DNA from: an uncultured Gemmatimonadota bacterium
GTDB taxonomy: Bacteria; Gemmatimonadota; Gemmatimonadetes; Longimicrobiales; Gaopeijiaceae
Assembly: GCA_938030915.1 (NCBI GenBank)
Contig: CALHIO010000270.1
Coordinates: forward strand, 1-5,966
Length of the DNA: 5,966 nt
Reading direction: 5' to 3'
The position numbers were made by a program, and so were the translations under genes. The notes beneath the pieces are model-generated. The model did not search any database, was not told where the DNA came from, and saw only the letters and a program-made list of their open reading frames with translations. Of this stretch, positions 1 through 5,558 are shown piece by piece (positions within the stretch are counted from its first letter, which is position 1; each line of letters begins with the position of its first letter).

Positions 1-369
1 CCCGTGTTCGGTATCTGCCTCGGGCACCAGCTGATCTGCCGGGCATTCGGCGCGAAGACCTACAAGCTTCCTTTCGGCCATCACGGCGGAAACCACCCGG
101 TGCAGAATCTCGATCGAGGCATGGTCGAGATCACCTCTCAGAACCACGGCTTCGCGGTCGAGTCGGGCGAGGGAGACGAGATCCCCGGCGCTCCGGGGCT
201 GCGACTCACGCACGTGAATCTGTACGACGGGACGGCCGAGGGTGTGCAGCACCGCGAGCTTCCGGTGATCTCGGTGCAGTATCACCCCGAGGCGGCGCCG
301 GGACCGCACGACAGTCGGTACCTGTTCGACGACTTCATCGCGCTGATGGAGGAGCGGGCCGGGGCTTGA
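1..369 (+). CDS. carA: Carbamoyl-phosphate synthase small subunit, C-terminal part (5' end outside window)
   Basis: This is the glutamine amidotransferase half of CarA, which hydrolyses glutamine and passes ammonia to the large subunit CarB for carbamoyl phosphate synthesis (arginine and pyrimidine pathways, cytoplasm). The frame is open from base 1 and gives 122 residues to the TGA at 367-369. The class I nucleophile elbow GICLGHQ is at local residues 4-10, with the catalytic Cys at 6. GHHGGNHPV (26-34) and QNHGFAV (47-53) are near-identical to the E. coli protein from memory. The catalytic His and Glu lie in QYHPEAAPGPHDS (local His95 and Glu97). About two thirds of the protein, including the N-terminal CarA domain, lies upstream of the window. 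The fragment looks intact and functional. carB does not follow, so the two subunits are not adjacent on this side. The identification is close to certain; only the start is unknown. Confidence 0.96.
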   Translation, partial: PVFGICLGHQLICRAFGAKTYKLPFGHHGGNHPVQNLDRGMVEITSQNHGFAVESGEGDEIPGAPGLRLTHVNLYDGTAEGVQHRELPVISVQYHPEAAPGPHDSRYLFDDFIALMEERAGA

Positions 370-424
370 CGGGGCGCACCTGCTTCTCGGGAGCGGTCTC
401 GCAAGTCACTATCCCGCAACGACT

Positions 425-450
425 CCGACCGACCTTGCGGTCGCAGTCGG
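425..450 (+). other. Bulged hairpin between carA and the HU gene (possible carA terminator or HU leader structure)
   Basis: CCGAC-CGACC (425-434) can pair with GGTCG (439-443) and GTCGG (446-450). This gives a 10-bp GC-rich stem with a TTGC loop and a two-base CA bulge on the 3' side. No clean T-run follows, only CGTCTTT about ten bases later, so a standard intrinsic terminator is not shown. A weak promoter-like pair overlaps it, TTGCGG (435-440) and TACCGT (458-463) with a 17-base spacer, each matching the sigma-70 consensus at only 3 of 6 positions. The rest of the 370-514 gap holds nothing else I can support. Confidence 0.35.
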
Positions 451-514
451 CCGCAGCTACCGTCTTTCCCCGCATGCCGCACGGACGCCGTAAGAGGGCA
501 TTCCTGGAGGTAGA

Positions 515-814
515 ATGACGAAGGCAGACCTGGTCGAGCAGGTGGCAGAAGCCATCGGCCCGGGGATCACCAAGAAGGACTGCGCACTCGTCGTCGATGG
601 GTTCCTCAATGCCGTGAAGCTGGCACTCGCCAATGGCGAGAACATCGAGATTCGGGGATTCGGGACATTCAAGGTCCGGAAGCGTAAGACCCGCATGGCT
701 CGTAATCCGCGCACCGGTGATGCCGTCGAGGTGCCCTCACGGTCCGTTCCCGTATTCAAGCCCTCGAAGCACCTCCGCGCACGGGTCGAGAAGCTCGACC
801 AACTCGGGTTCTGA
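515..814 (+). CDS. HU/IHF-family histone-like DNA-binding protein
   Basis: A 99-residue nucleoid-associated protein that should act as a dimer, binding the DNA minor groove and bending the double helix. The N-terminal dimerisation helices span about residues 2-40 (starting MTKADLVEQVAE). The family signature region begins at GENIEIRGFGTFKVRKR (41-57). The flexible beta-arm tip is RNPRTGD (63-69), carrying the proline (Pro65) that intercalates between base pairs in HU and IHF. The closing segment VFKPSKHLR (80-88) is also typical. The length is slightly above HU (about 90) and close to IHF subunits, and I cannot tell HU from an IHF-like paralogue by eye. The start is set by GGAGG at 506-510, four bases before the ATG, a short but workable spacing. 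It is separated from carA by 145 bases and from the sigma gene by 78 bases, so it is probably transcribed alone. Confidence 0.95.
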   Translation: MTKADLVEQVAEAIGPGITKKDCALVVDGFLNAVKLALANGENIEIRGFGTFKVRKRKTRMARNPRTGDAVEVPSRSVPVFKPSKHLRARVEKLDQLGF

Positions 815-819
815 CCGGA

Positions 820-835
820 GCCGCCGCCTGGCGGT
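820..835 (+). terminator. Short GC hairpin just after the HU gene (weak terminator candidate)
   Basis: CCGCC (821-825) pairs with GGCGG (830-834) around a GCCT loop, with a possible G-T closing pair, starting six bases after the HU stop codon. No T-run follows directly; the nearest T-rich bases are CTCTTT at 855-860. It may reduce read-through from the HU gene into the sigma gene, but the evidence is only the stem and its position. Confidence 0.27.
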
Positions 836-857
836 GCTGAAGACGCGGACCGTCCTC

Positions 858-886
858 TTTAACGTTTCGGTCCCCGGCGCGTCTAA
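858..886 (+). promoter_or_regulatory. Candidate ECF-type promoter for the sigma/anti-sigma operon, possibly autoregulated
   Basis: TTTAACGTT (858-866) contains the AAC core of ECF -35 elements. CGTCTAA (880-886) matches the CGTC-type -10 element. Exactly 16 bases separate AAC from CGTC, the spacing known from well-studied ECF promoters such as those of Bacillus SigW and SigM. Many ECF operons drive themselves from such a promoter, so autoregulation is a reasonable inference. The -35 box lacks the usual GGAAC or TGAAAC lead (here TTTAAC). A transcript would begin around 891-893, essentially on the GTG of the sigma gene. Confidence 0.5.
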
Positions 887-892
887 GAATCA

Positions 893-1450
893 GTGACGGA
901 CGATTCTCGAAGGGACGGCGAGGTCTCGGACGCGATGCTCATCGAGCGCGCCCGGTCGGGTGACGACACTGCGCTCGATCTGCTGGTGCGTCGGCATCAC
1001 GCCTCAGCCTACCGGGTGGCGTTGTCCATCACGAGACGAGACGATGTCGCTCAGGACGTGGTGCAGGACGCATTTATCAAGGCGTTCGGCGCCCTGGGTG
1101 GCTTTCGAGGAGATGCTTCCTTCCGGACCTGGATGATGACGATCACGGCGAACGAGGCTCGAGCTACCCTCCGCAAGAGGGGGCGTTGGAGCGAGTCGGC
1201 GATCGATGATGTGGGGCCCATCGCGGCCGACGAGCCTGACCCCGCCGAGCAGGCGGTGTCCGGCCACGAGTCCGCGCGGGCTAGGACGTTGCTCGAGACG
1301 CTGCCGGAGAAACAGCGGTTATCCGTCTCGCTTCGGATCGACGACGGCCTCAGCTTCCGTGAGATCGGCGAAGCGATCGGATCGAGTGAGGGTGCGGCCA
1401 GGGTGAATTACTTTCATGGCATCCGGCGGCTGAGGGAGTTGATGGAATGA
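893..1450 (+). CDS. ECF-family RNA polymerase sigma-70 factor
   Basis: A 185-residue extracytoplasmic-function sigma factor that would direct RNA polymerase to stress or envelope promoters when released by its anti-sigma factor. Region 2 spans about residues 28-95, with DVAQDVVQDAFIKAF (51-65) for core binding and GDASFRTWMMTITANEA (73-89) around -10 recognition. Region 4 spans about 133-182, with LPEKQR (137-142), the helix-turn-helix LSFREIGEAIGSSEGAARV (153-171) and a closing IRRLREL. There is no region 1.1 or 3, and no C-terminal extension. The GTG at 893 has no visible ribosome-binding site and lies at the predicted transcription start, so translation may be leaderless. An alternative ATG at 935, with GAGG at 920-923, would give 171 residues starting MLIERARSGDD, which is also typical of the family. 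The stop overlaps the anti-sigma ATG (ATGA, 1447-1450). The ECF subgroup cannot be assigned by eye. Confidence 0.93.
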   Translation: MTDDSRRDGEVSDAMLIERARSGDDTALDLLVRRHHASAYRVALSITRRDDVAQDVVQDAFIKAFGALGGFRGDASFRTWMMTITANEARATLRKRGRWSESAIDDVGPIAADEPDPAEQAVSGHESARARTLLETLPEKQRLSVSLRIDDGLSFREIGEAIGSSEGAARVNYFHGIRRLRELME

Positions 1451-1914
1451 GCCAGACAGAGTGTGGGACCATTCGGGAGTACCTCCCCGACTTCGCAGCC
1501 GGGCGGCTCGGTACCGACCAGGTCGGGGCCGTCGAGGCCCACCTGCCGTCGTGCGCCGAATGCCGAGCCGAGTTCGAGCTGATTCAGATGTTGCTGGATG
1601 CGCCGCCGGTAGTGCCCGAACGTCTCGCTGACTCGGTGGTGTCGGTGGTTCGGACATCTCGTCGCTCTGGCCGTCGCCCTTGGTGGGGTATTTCGGCGGC
1701 GGCCGTCGCGGCGATTGCTTTGGGGATTGGCGTGTCTACGGACCGCGCCGGCAACGTCGCCGGACCGGTTCCGGAGTTCGCCTCCGAGGCGGACGAGGGT
1801 GAGGCCTGGCTGAGCGATGACGGGCTCCTCGCCGGTGCGCCGTCGATCGATGGGCTTTCCGACGAGGCCCTGCTGGAACTCCTTGAAGAGCTCTCCGAAG
1901 AGGGGGCGGCGTAA
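1447..1914 (+). CDS. Membrane-anchored zinc-finger (zf-HC2/ZAS-type) anti-sigma factor
   Basis: A 155-residue protein that should bind and silence the sigma factor encoded immediately upstream. The N-terminal cytoplasmic part has the zinc-binding anti-sigma signature H-x3-C-x2-C: His32, Cys36 and Cys39 in AHLPSCAEC, plus an upstream Cys6 that could be the fourth ligand. A basic stretch RTSRRSGRR (69-77) precedes one predicted membrane helix at about 78-98 (PWWGISAAAVAAIALGIGVS), consistent with an N-in, C-out topology. The external tail (99-155) is strikingly acidic: 16 Asp/Glu against one Arg, ending in a leucine/glutamate helix, ALLELLEELSEEG. That tail is a likely place for a periplasmic input or protease cut, though this is inference. 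GAGGGAG (1432-1438) lies 8 bases before the ATG. The 4-base overlap with the sigma gene suggests translational coupling and balanced amounts. Sequence and position agree, so the assignment is firm. Confidence 0.9.
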   Translation: MSQTECGTIREYLPDFAAGRLGTDQVGAVEAHLPSCAECRAEFELIQMLLDAPPVVPERLADSVVSVVRTSRRSGRRPWWGISAAAVAAIALGIGVSTDRAGNVAGPVPEFASEADEGEAWLSDDGLLAGAPSIDGLSDEALLELLEELSEEGAA

Positions 1915-2495
1915 TGAAGATCACGAGTGCAGGACTGCGGCTGGTCGCAGCGCTGGTCACCGCCCTGGTCCTGGTACCCCCGGGCGTTCAGGCTCAGAGC
2001 CGGAGTGATCGTCCTCAGGACCGTCAGCAGATGGAACAGAGGTTCCGTCGACAGATGGCGCGAATGATCGAGGAGCGCCTCGGGCTCAATGACGCCGAGT
2101 CACAGGCGTTGTCCGAGGTGATTCGTGGCTTCGAAGGAAGGCGCCTGGAACTCCGTCGTGTAGAGATGGCCGTTCGCCGCCGGGTGGAGGCTCTGATGCT
2201 GGAGGGAGGGGATGACGAGGCGGAGGCAGATGGGCTCTTGTCGCGAATGATCGAACTGCGCGCGGAAGAAGCCCGCCTTTTCGCGGAGGAGCAGGCGGCT
2301 TTGCTCGAGGTCCTCAGCCCCGTGCAGATTCTTCAACTCCAGTCGCTGCGAGAGGAGCTTGGGCGGAGAATCCGGGCGCTGCGGGGGCGAGACGGTCCTG
2401 CCGCGAGGCGTCGAGGTGGGAATGACCCTCTCGGGTGGGCGGTTCCCGGTCCCGGGGGCGGAGCCCTGGGTCTCGACTCCCCGTTCCCGGGCTGA
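1914..2495 (+). CDS. Exported helical protein, Spy/CpxP-like (LTXXQ-type) candidate sensor of the sigma system
   Basis: A 193-residue protein with a clear signal peptide: Lys2 and Arg9, a hydrophobic core at 10-22, and a likely cut after VQA27. The mature part is rich in Arg, Glu and Leu and almost wholly helical to about residue 158. Two LTXXQ-like helix starts, LGLNDAESQAL (56-66) and LSPVQILQLQ (134-143), resemble the periplasmic Spy/CpxP/ZraP/CnrX group. It ends in a Gly/Pro-rich tail (159-193) with no predicted structure. The mature chain has no Cys, no His and no Lys, but 28 Arg and six Met, so a CnrX-like His-based metal site is absent. Its ATG shares one base with the anti-sigma TAA, with AGAGGGGG (1899-1906) well placed. 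Together with the upstream pair it looks like a sigma/anti-sigma/periplasmic partner unit. The family match is by pattern only; a general periplasmic chaperone is equally possible. Confidence 0.65.
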   Translation: MKITSAGLRLVAALVTALVLVPPGVQAQSRSDRPQDRQQMEQRFRRQMARMIEERLGLNDAESQALSEVIRGFEGRRLELRRVEMAVRRRVEALMLEGGDDEAEADGLLSRMIELRAEEARLFAEEQAALLEVLSPVQILQLQSLREELGRRIRALRGRDGPAARRRGGNDPLGWAVPGPGGGALGLDSPFPG

Positions 2496-2527
2496 CAGCG
2501 TTCCACCTCGTTCTGCGCAGGGGAACG

Positions 2528-2557
2528 TTGACGGCTCCTCGGGGGTCGGTCTATGTG
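2528..2557 (+). promoter_or_regulatory. Weak candidate promoter for the moaDEA operon
   Basis: TTGACG (2528-2533) matches the sigma-70 -35 consensus at five of six bases. TATGTG (2552-2557), 18 bases downstream, is a poor -10 match (three of six). Transcription would begin near 2564, leaving a leader of about 65 bases before moaD. The 135-base gap after the exported-protein gene makes a separate promoter reasonable. Nothing like the long conserved Moco riboswitch is evident in so short a space. Confidence 0.27.
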
Positions 2558-2630
2558 TATTGCGTTCCAATGCCTTGCCGTCTCGAGGCCCGTCCGATCC
2601 ACGCCTCGATCGTCGCTAACCGGCCGCACC

Positions 2631-2882
2631 GTGACTCTGTCCGTCAACACGCTCTTCTTCGCCTCGTATCGCGACCTCGTAGGTGCGTCTACGCTCGAGG
2701 TCGAATTGTCCGAGGGGGCAACTGTGGGCGACCTCGTCGATGAGCTCCGACGGCGTGGTGCGCCCTTCGACGCCCTTCCGGAGGAACCGGCAGTCGCGGT
2801 GAACCAGACGTACGCCCTGCTCGACGAGCCACTCGGTCCGGGTGACGAGGTCGCGTTCATCCCCCCGGTCGCGGGGGGCTGA
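2631..2882 (+). CDS. moaD: Molybdopterin synthase sulfur-carrier subunit (ThiS/MoaD family)
   Basis: An 83-residue ubiquitin-fold sulfur carrier. Its C-terminal glycine is adenylated and converted to a thiocarboxylate, which donates sulfur to precursor Z (cPMP) on MoaE to form molybdopterin. The beta-grasp start SVNTLFFASYRDLVG (4-18), the conserved VNQT (57-60), and GDEVAFIPPVAGG (71-83) are visible, and the essential terminal Gly-Gly is intact. The GTG at 2631 was chosen because it places the first strand at the same distance as in E. coli MoaD. An in-frame ATG at 2553 would add 26 residues unlike the family. No strong ribosome-binding site precedes the GTG. moaE begins six bases after the stop. 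Confidence 0.93.
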   Translation: MTLSVNTLFFASYRDLVGASTLEVELSEGATVGDLVDELRRRGAPFDALPEEPAVAVNQTYALLDEPLGPGDEVAFIPPVAGG

Positions 2883-2888
2883 GCGATC

Positions 2889-3374
2889 GTGTCGGCGCGT
2901 GTCGTGCACTGTGCGGTCGGTCCCGACGTGATCGACCCTGTCGACGTCCTTTCGCGCGTCGGGTCCGACGAGGACGGGGCCGCCCTCCTCTTCGTCGGGG
3001 TGGTGAGGAATCATGCCGACGGCCGTCCGGTCTCGGGTATGCGCTACGATGCGTACGCGGAGATGGCGCGTAAGGAGCTGGCCTCGATCGCACACGAGGC
3101 AGCGCAACGGCTCGGGACGGATCGGGTCGCGGTGGAGCATCGGACAGGCGAACTCTCGATCGGTGATGTGTCCGTGGCGATCGCCGTCTCCAGCCCTCAT
3201 CGGGCAGAGTCGTTCGATGCGGCTCGTTACGTCATCGAAGAGATCAAGAAACGACTTCCGGTCTGGAAGAAGGAACACTACGACGACGGTTCGGACGGGT
3301 GGGTCGAGGGCACAGTGCCCCCGGGGACGGGACGACGCGTCCCCGCGATGCCGGATGCCGAGGTCGAAGGATGA
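2889..3374 (+). CDS. moaE: Molybdopterin synthase catalytic subunit
   Basis: A 161-residue large subunit of molybdopterin synthase, which with two MoaD chains converts cPMP to the dithiolene molybdopterin in the cytoplasm. Key family segments are FVGVVRNHADGRPV (35-48, with the substrate-site Arg40), YDAYAEMA (53-60), HRTGELSIGD (84-93) and SSPHRAESFDAARY (101-114). The two catalytic lysines, equivalent to E. coli Lys119 and Lys126, are Lys120 and Lys127 in IKKRLPVWKKE (119-129). Translation starts at a GTG with a G-run (about 2874-2879) upstream as the likely ribosome-binding site. A short polar tail after residue 140 is slightly longer than in E. coli (about 150 residues in all). The stop overlaps the moaA ATG in the sequence ATGA, so the operon is translationally coupled here. 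Confidence 0.95.
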   Translation: MSARVVHCAVGPDVIDPVDVLSRVGSDEDGAALLFVGVVRNHADGRPVSGMRYDAYAEMARKELASIAHEAAQRLGTDRVAVEHRTGELSIGDVSVAIAVSSPHRAESFDAARYVIEEIKKRLPVWKKEHYDDGSDGWVEGTVPPGTGRRVPAMPDAEVEG

Positions 3375-4384
3375 CGGAGCGGAATCCGGGGACGTCACCC
3401 GACATGGTCGATCAGTTCGGGCGCCGGGTGGAGTACCTGCGCATATCCGTGACCGACAAGTGCAACCTGCGCTGCGTCTACTGCATGCCCATGGAGGGTC
3501 TGCCCTGGCTGAAGCGAGAGGAACTGCTGAATTACGAAGAGATCGAGCGGATCGTTCGCACCATGGCCGGGATGGGGCTGAAGCGGGTCCGCATCACCGG
3601 GGGCGAACCGCTCGTCCGCCGTGATCTGGCCGATCTCGTTCGCATGATCGCCGCCGTGCCGCAGATCGAGGATCTCTCGCTGTCGACCAACGCCGTACTC
3701 CTGGCAGATCATGCGGAGGAGCTGAGGGAGGCGGGCATCCAGCGACTCAATGTCTCTCTCGACTCGCTTCGACCGGATCGGGTCGATTCGATCGCGCGGC
3801 GTCCGGGCTCGTATCCGAAGATCATGGAGGGACTCGACGCTGCCGAGGAGGCGGGCTTCGCTCCAATCAAGATCAACGTCGTGCTGATCCGTGGTCAGAA
3901 CGACGACGAGATCGAAGAGTTCGCCGAAATCACCCGAGAGCGCCCATGGCACGTCCGGTTTATCGAGATGATGCCGACGGGTGCCAATCTGGATCTCAGC
4001 TCGAACCAATTCATCTCGTGCACGGAAGCACTTCGACGGATCGAACGCATCGAGGCACTCGAACCGGTGCAGGGCCCCTTCGGAAACGGTCCCGCCCGGT
4101 ATCATCAGTTCAAGGGTGCACCTGGAACCATCGGTGTCATCACCCCGATGAGCCACAACTACTGCGACCGGTGCAATCGGATGCGACTCACGGCGGATGG
4201 GCAGCTTCGCCCGTGCCTCTTCGGGTCGATCCAGACCAATCTTCGTGACCCGCTTCGAGCGGGAGAGGATTTGATGCCGCACATCGTCCAGACCCTGCAG
4301 ATCAAGCCGGAACGGCATTATCTGATCCAGGGCAGCGACGTGGGTTCGGGCGGCCTCGTTGCCCTTTCACAGACCGGCGGCTGA
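3371..4384 (+). CDS. moaA: GTP 3',8-cyclase (radical SAM, molybdenum cofactor biosynthesis protein A)
   Basis: A 337-residue enzyme that uses S-adenosylmethionine radical chemistry to turn GTP into 3',8-cyclo-GTP, the first step of molybdenum cofactor synthesis. The N-terminal cluster motif CNLRCVYC provides Cys31, Cys35 and Cys38 for the SAM-binding 4Fe-4S centre. RITGGEPLVRRD (74-85) is the SAM-contacting GGE motif. The second, GTP-binding cluster is held by Cys265, Cys268 and Cys282 (C-x2-C-x13-C, in NYCDRCNRMRLTADGQLRPC). The chain ends in Gly-Gly (SQTGG), the C-terminal pair needed for activity. The ATG at 3371 is preceded by GAGG at 3360-3363 and overlaps the moaE stop. A second in-frame ATG at 3404 is less likely. 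MoaC, which completes cPMP, is not encoded in the window. Confidence 0.96.
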   Translation: MTERNPGTSPDMVDQFGRRVEYLRISVTDKCNLRCVYCMPMEGLPWLKREELLNYEEIERIVRTMAGMGLKRVRITGGEPLVRRDLADLVRMIAAVPQIEDLSLSTNAVLLADHAEELREAGIQRLNVSLDSLRPDRVDSIARRPGSYPKIMEGLDAAEEAGFAPIKINVVLIRGQNDDEIEEFAEITRERPWHVRFIEMMPTGANLDLSSNQFISCTEALRRIERIEALEPVQGPFGNGPARYHQFKGAPGTIGVITPMSHNYCDRCNRMRLTADGQLRPCLFGSIQTNLRDPLRAGEDLMPHIVQTLQIKPERHYLIQGSDVGSGGLVALSQTGG

Positions 4385-4412
4385 GCATGGCCGGGCCGAG
4401 GCTCAGGAGCCG
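4378..4412 (+). terminator. Inverted repeat at the moaA stop codon (weak terminator candidate)
   Basis: CTGAGC (4381-4386) pairs with GCTCAG (4401-4406), extendable by CGG/CCG (4378-4380 with 4410-4412) across a three-base bulge. The 14-base loop itself contains GGCC-G-GGCC. A pyrimidine-rich but T-poor stretch follows (CTCGCTCCCCCTCTC), so this is not a textbook intrinsic terminator. Its place between moaA and the mdh promoter makes some termination role plausible. Confidence 0.35.
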
Positions 4413-4449
4413 TCTCGCTCCCCCTCTCACTTCGCAAGCGGACGCCGGG

Positions 4450-4477
4450 TAGACCTCTCCCGGAGGGTCGTTATACT
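4450..4477 (+). promoter_or_regulatory. Candidate sigma-70-type promoter for mdh
   Basis: TATACT (4472-4477) matches the -10 consensus at five of six bases, and TAGACC (4450-4455) matches the -35 consensus at four of six, with a 16-base spacer. It is the only clearly AT-rich hexamer in the 199-base moaA-mdh gap. Predicted transcription starts near 4484, giving an untranslated leader of about 100 bases before mdh. A small inverted repeat, CCGGG (4445-4449) and CCCGG (4459-4463), flanks the -35 box and could be an operator or chance. I see nothing definite in the leader (4484-4583). Confidence 0.55.
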
Positions 4478-4583
4478 CCTGCGGGCCTCGCATCTCGATG
4501 GCCCTCGAGCCCGAATGTCGCGTGCGGCCAGCGGGCCCGGTCTTCGTCTCGAAACCACCCTGCCGCGGAGCGGACCTTTTCCC

Positions 4584-5531
4584 ATGAGCGCCAAGAAGAT
4601 CACCGTCGTCGGAGCCGGCCATGTCGGCGCGACGTGCTCGCAGCTTCTCTCCCAGAAGGAACTCGCCAAAGAGGTCATCCTCGTCGACATCGCCGATGGG
4701 ATTCCCCAGGGGAAGGGGCTCGACCAGTGGGAAAGCGCCCCGATCGAGGGCTTCGATTCGCGCGTCTCCGGTGCCAACGAGTACGAGTCCTCGGCCGGTG
4801 CCGACATCTTCATCGTCACGGCGGGTATTGCGCGGAAGCCGGGCATGAGCCGCGACGATCTTCTCAAGACGAATGCGAACGTCATCCGGTCCGTCTCCAA
4901 AGAGATCGCTCGGGTGGCGCCGGACTCGATCATCATCATGGTGACGAACCCGCTCGACGTCATGGCTCAGGTCGCCATGGAAGCGTCCGGCTTCCCGCGT
5001 GAGCGGGTCATCGGGATGGCGGGGGTGCTGGACACGGCCCGGTACCGTTCGTTCATCGCGCTCGAACTGGACGTATCCATCGAGGACATCCAGGCCCTCG
5101 TGCTCGGTGGCCACGGCGACACCATGGTCCCCCTCGCGAGCTACACCTCCGTGAGCGGCATCCCGCTCACTCAGCTTCTCGAGCAGGATCGTATCGATGC
5201 TCTCGTCGAGCGGACCCGTAAGGGTGGTGGGGAGATCGTGGCGTACCTCAAGACGGGGAGTGCGTACTACGCGCCGGCTGCTGCGGCCGTTCAGATGGCG
5301 GAGGCGATCGTGAAGGACAAGCGTCGCATCCTGCCGTGCGCAGCGTGGCTCCAGGGCGAGTACGGCTTCAACGACCTCTTCCTCGGTGTGCCGTGCATGC
5401 TGGGTGAGAACGGTCTCGAGCGCATTCTCGAAGTCGAGCTCGACGCGGACGAGCAGGCTGCGCTCGCGACGAGTGCCGACCACGTGAAGTCCACCGTCGA
5501 AGCGCTCAAGGCGATCGAGGCCGGGGGGTGA
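4584..5531 (+). CDS. mdh: Malate dehydrogenase, NAD-dependent, LDH-like type
   Basis: A 315-residue cytoplasmic enzyme interconverting malate and oxaloacetate in the TCA cycle. The Rossmann motif GAGHVG is at residues 10-15. Asp35 ends the second strand, as expected for NAD rather than NADP. The mobile loop ARKPGMSRDDLL (83-94) carries the malate-selecting Arg84 and Arg90, which rules out lactate dehydrogenase. TNPLD (121-125), the catalytic Asp150 in GVLDTAR (147-153) with substrate-binding Arg153, and catalytic His177 in GGHGDTMVPL (175-184) complete the site. The length is usual for this class. The ATG at 4584 starts the protein just before the first strand (MSAKKITVVG). GGAG at 4567-4570 is the likely ribosome-binding site, 13 bases away and rather distant. 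An in-frame ATG at 4515 would add an unrelated 23-residue lead and is not favoured. The gene has its own promoter and terminator and appears monocistronic. Confidence 0.96.
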   Translation: MSAKKITVVGAGHVGATCSQLLSQKELAKEVILVDIADGIPQGKGLDQWESAPIEGFDSRVSGANEYESSAGADIFIVTAGIARKPGMSRDDLLKTNANVIRSVSKEIARVAPDSIIIMVTNPLDVMAQVAMEASGFPRERVIGMAGVLDTARYRSFIALELDVSIEDIQALVLGGHGDTMVPLASYTSVSGIPLTQLLEQDRIDALVERTRKGGGEIVAYLKTGSAYYAPAAAAVQMAEAIVKDKRRILPCAAWLQGEYGFNDLFLGVPCMLGENGLERILEVELDADEQAALATSADHVKSTVEALKAIEAGG

Positions 5532-5558
5532 CCGTGTAGCTGCGCATCAGGAAGACGG

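Noticed and set aside
860..867. AACGTT palindrome shared by the sigma promoter region (861-866) and 2524-2529 as a common operator
   Set aside because: A six-base palindrome occurring twice in 6 kb is expected by chance often enough, and the flanking bases differ.
2521..2553. Second ECF-type promoter ahead of moaD (GGAACG followed by GGTCGG or GGTCTA)
   Set aside because: The -35-like GGAAC is good, but no CGTC-like -10 element lies at the 16-base spacing seen upstream of the sigma gene. The best alternatives need spacers of 18 to 22 bases.
2553..2630. N-terminal extension of MoaD from an upstream ATG
   Set aside because: The extra 26 residues have no counterpart in MoaD, and the GTG at 2631 begins exactly where the ubiquitin-like fold should start.
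2616..3398. Minus-strand open frame across moaD and moaE
   Set aside because: It spans two real genes and their junction on the other strand, and its product is low-complexity and rich in Arg and Asp.
3395..4318. Long minus-strand open frame opposite moaA
   Set aside because: It mirrors the moaA coding sequence, which has all radical-SAM motifs. The translated minus frame shows no family features.
4359..4583. N-terminal extension of malate dehydrogenase from upstream in-frame starts
   Set aside because: The extension overlaps the moaA stop and the predicted promoter, is Arg/Ser/Pro-rich, and precedes the usual family start MSAKKITVVG.
4302..5483. Long minus-strand open frame opposite mdh
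   Set aside because: It is an antisense shadow caused by high GC at third positions. The plus strand encodes an unmistakable malate dehydrogenase, and the minus product is Arg/Asp/His-rich with no recognisable motif.
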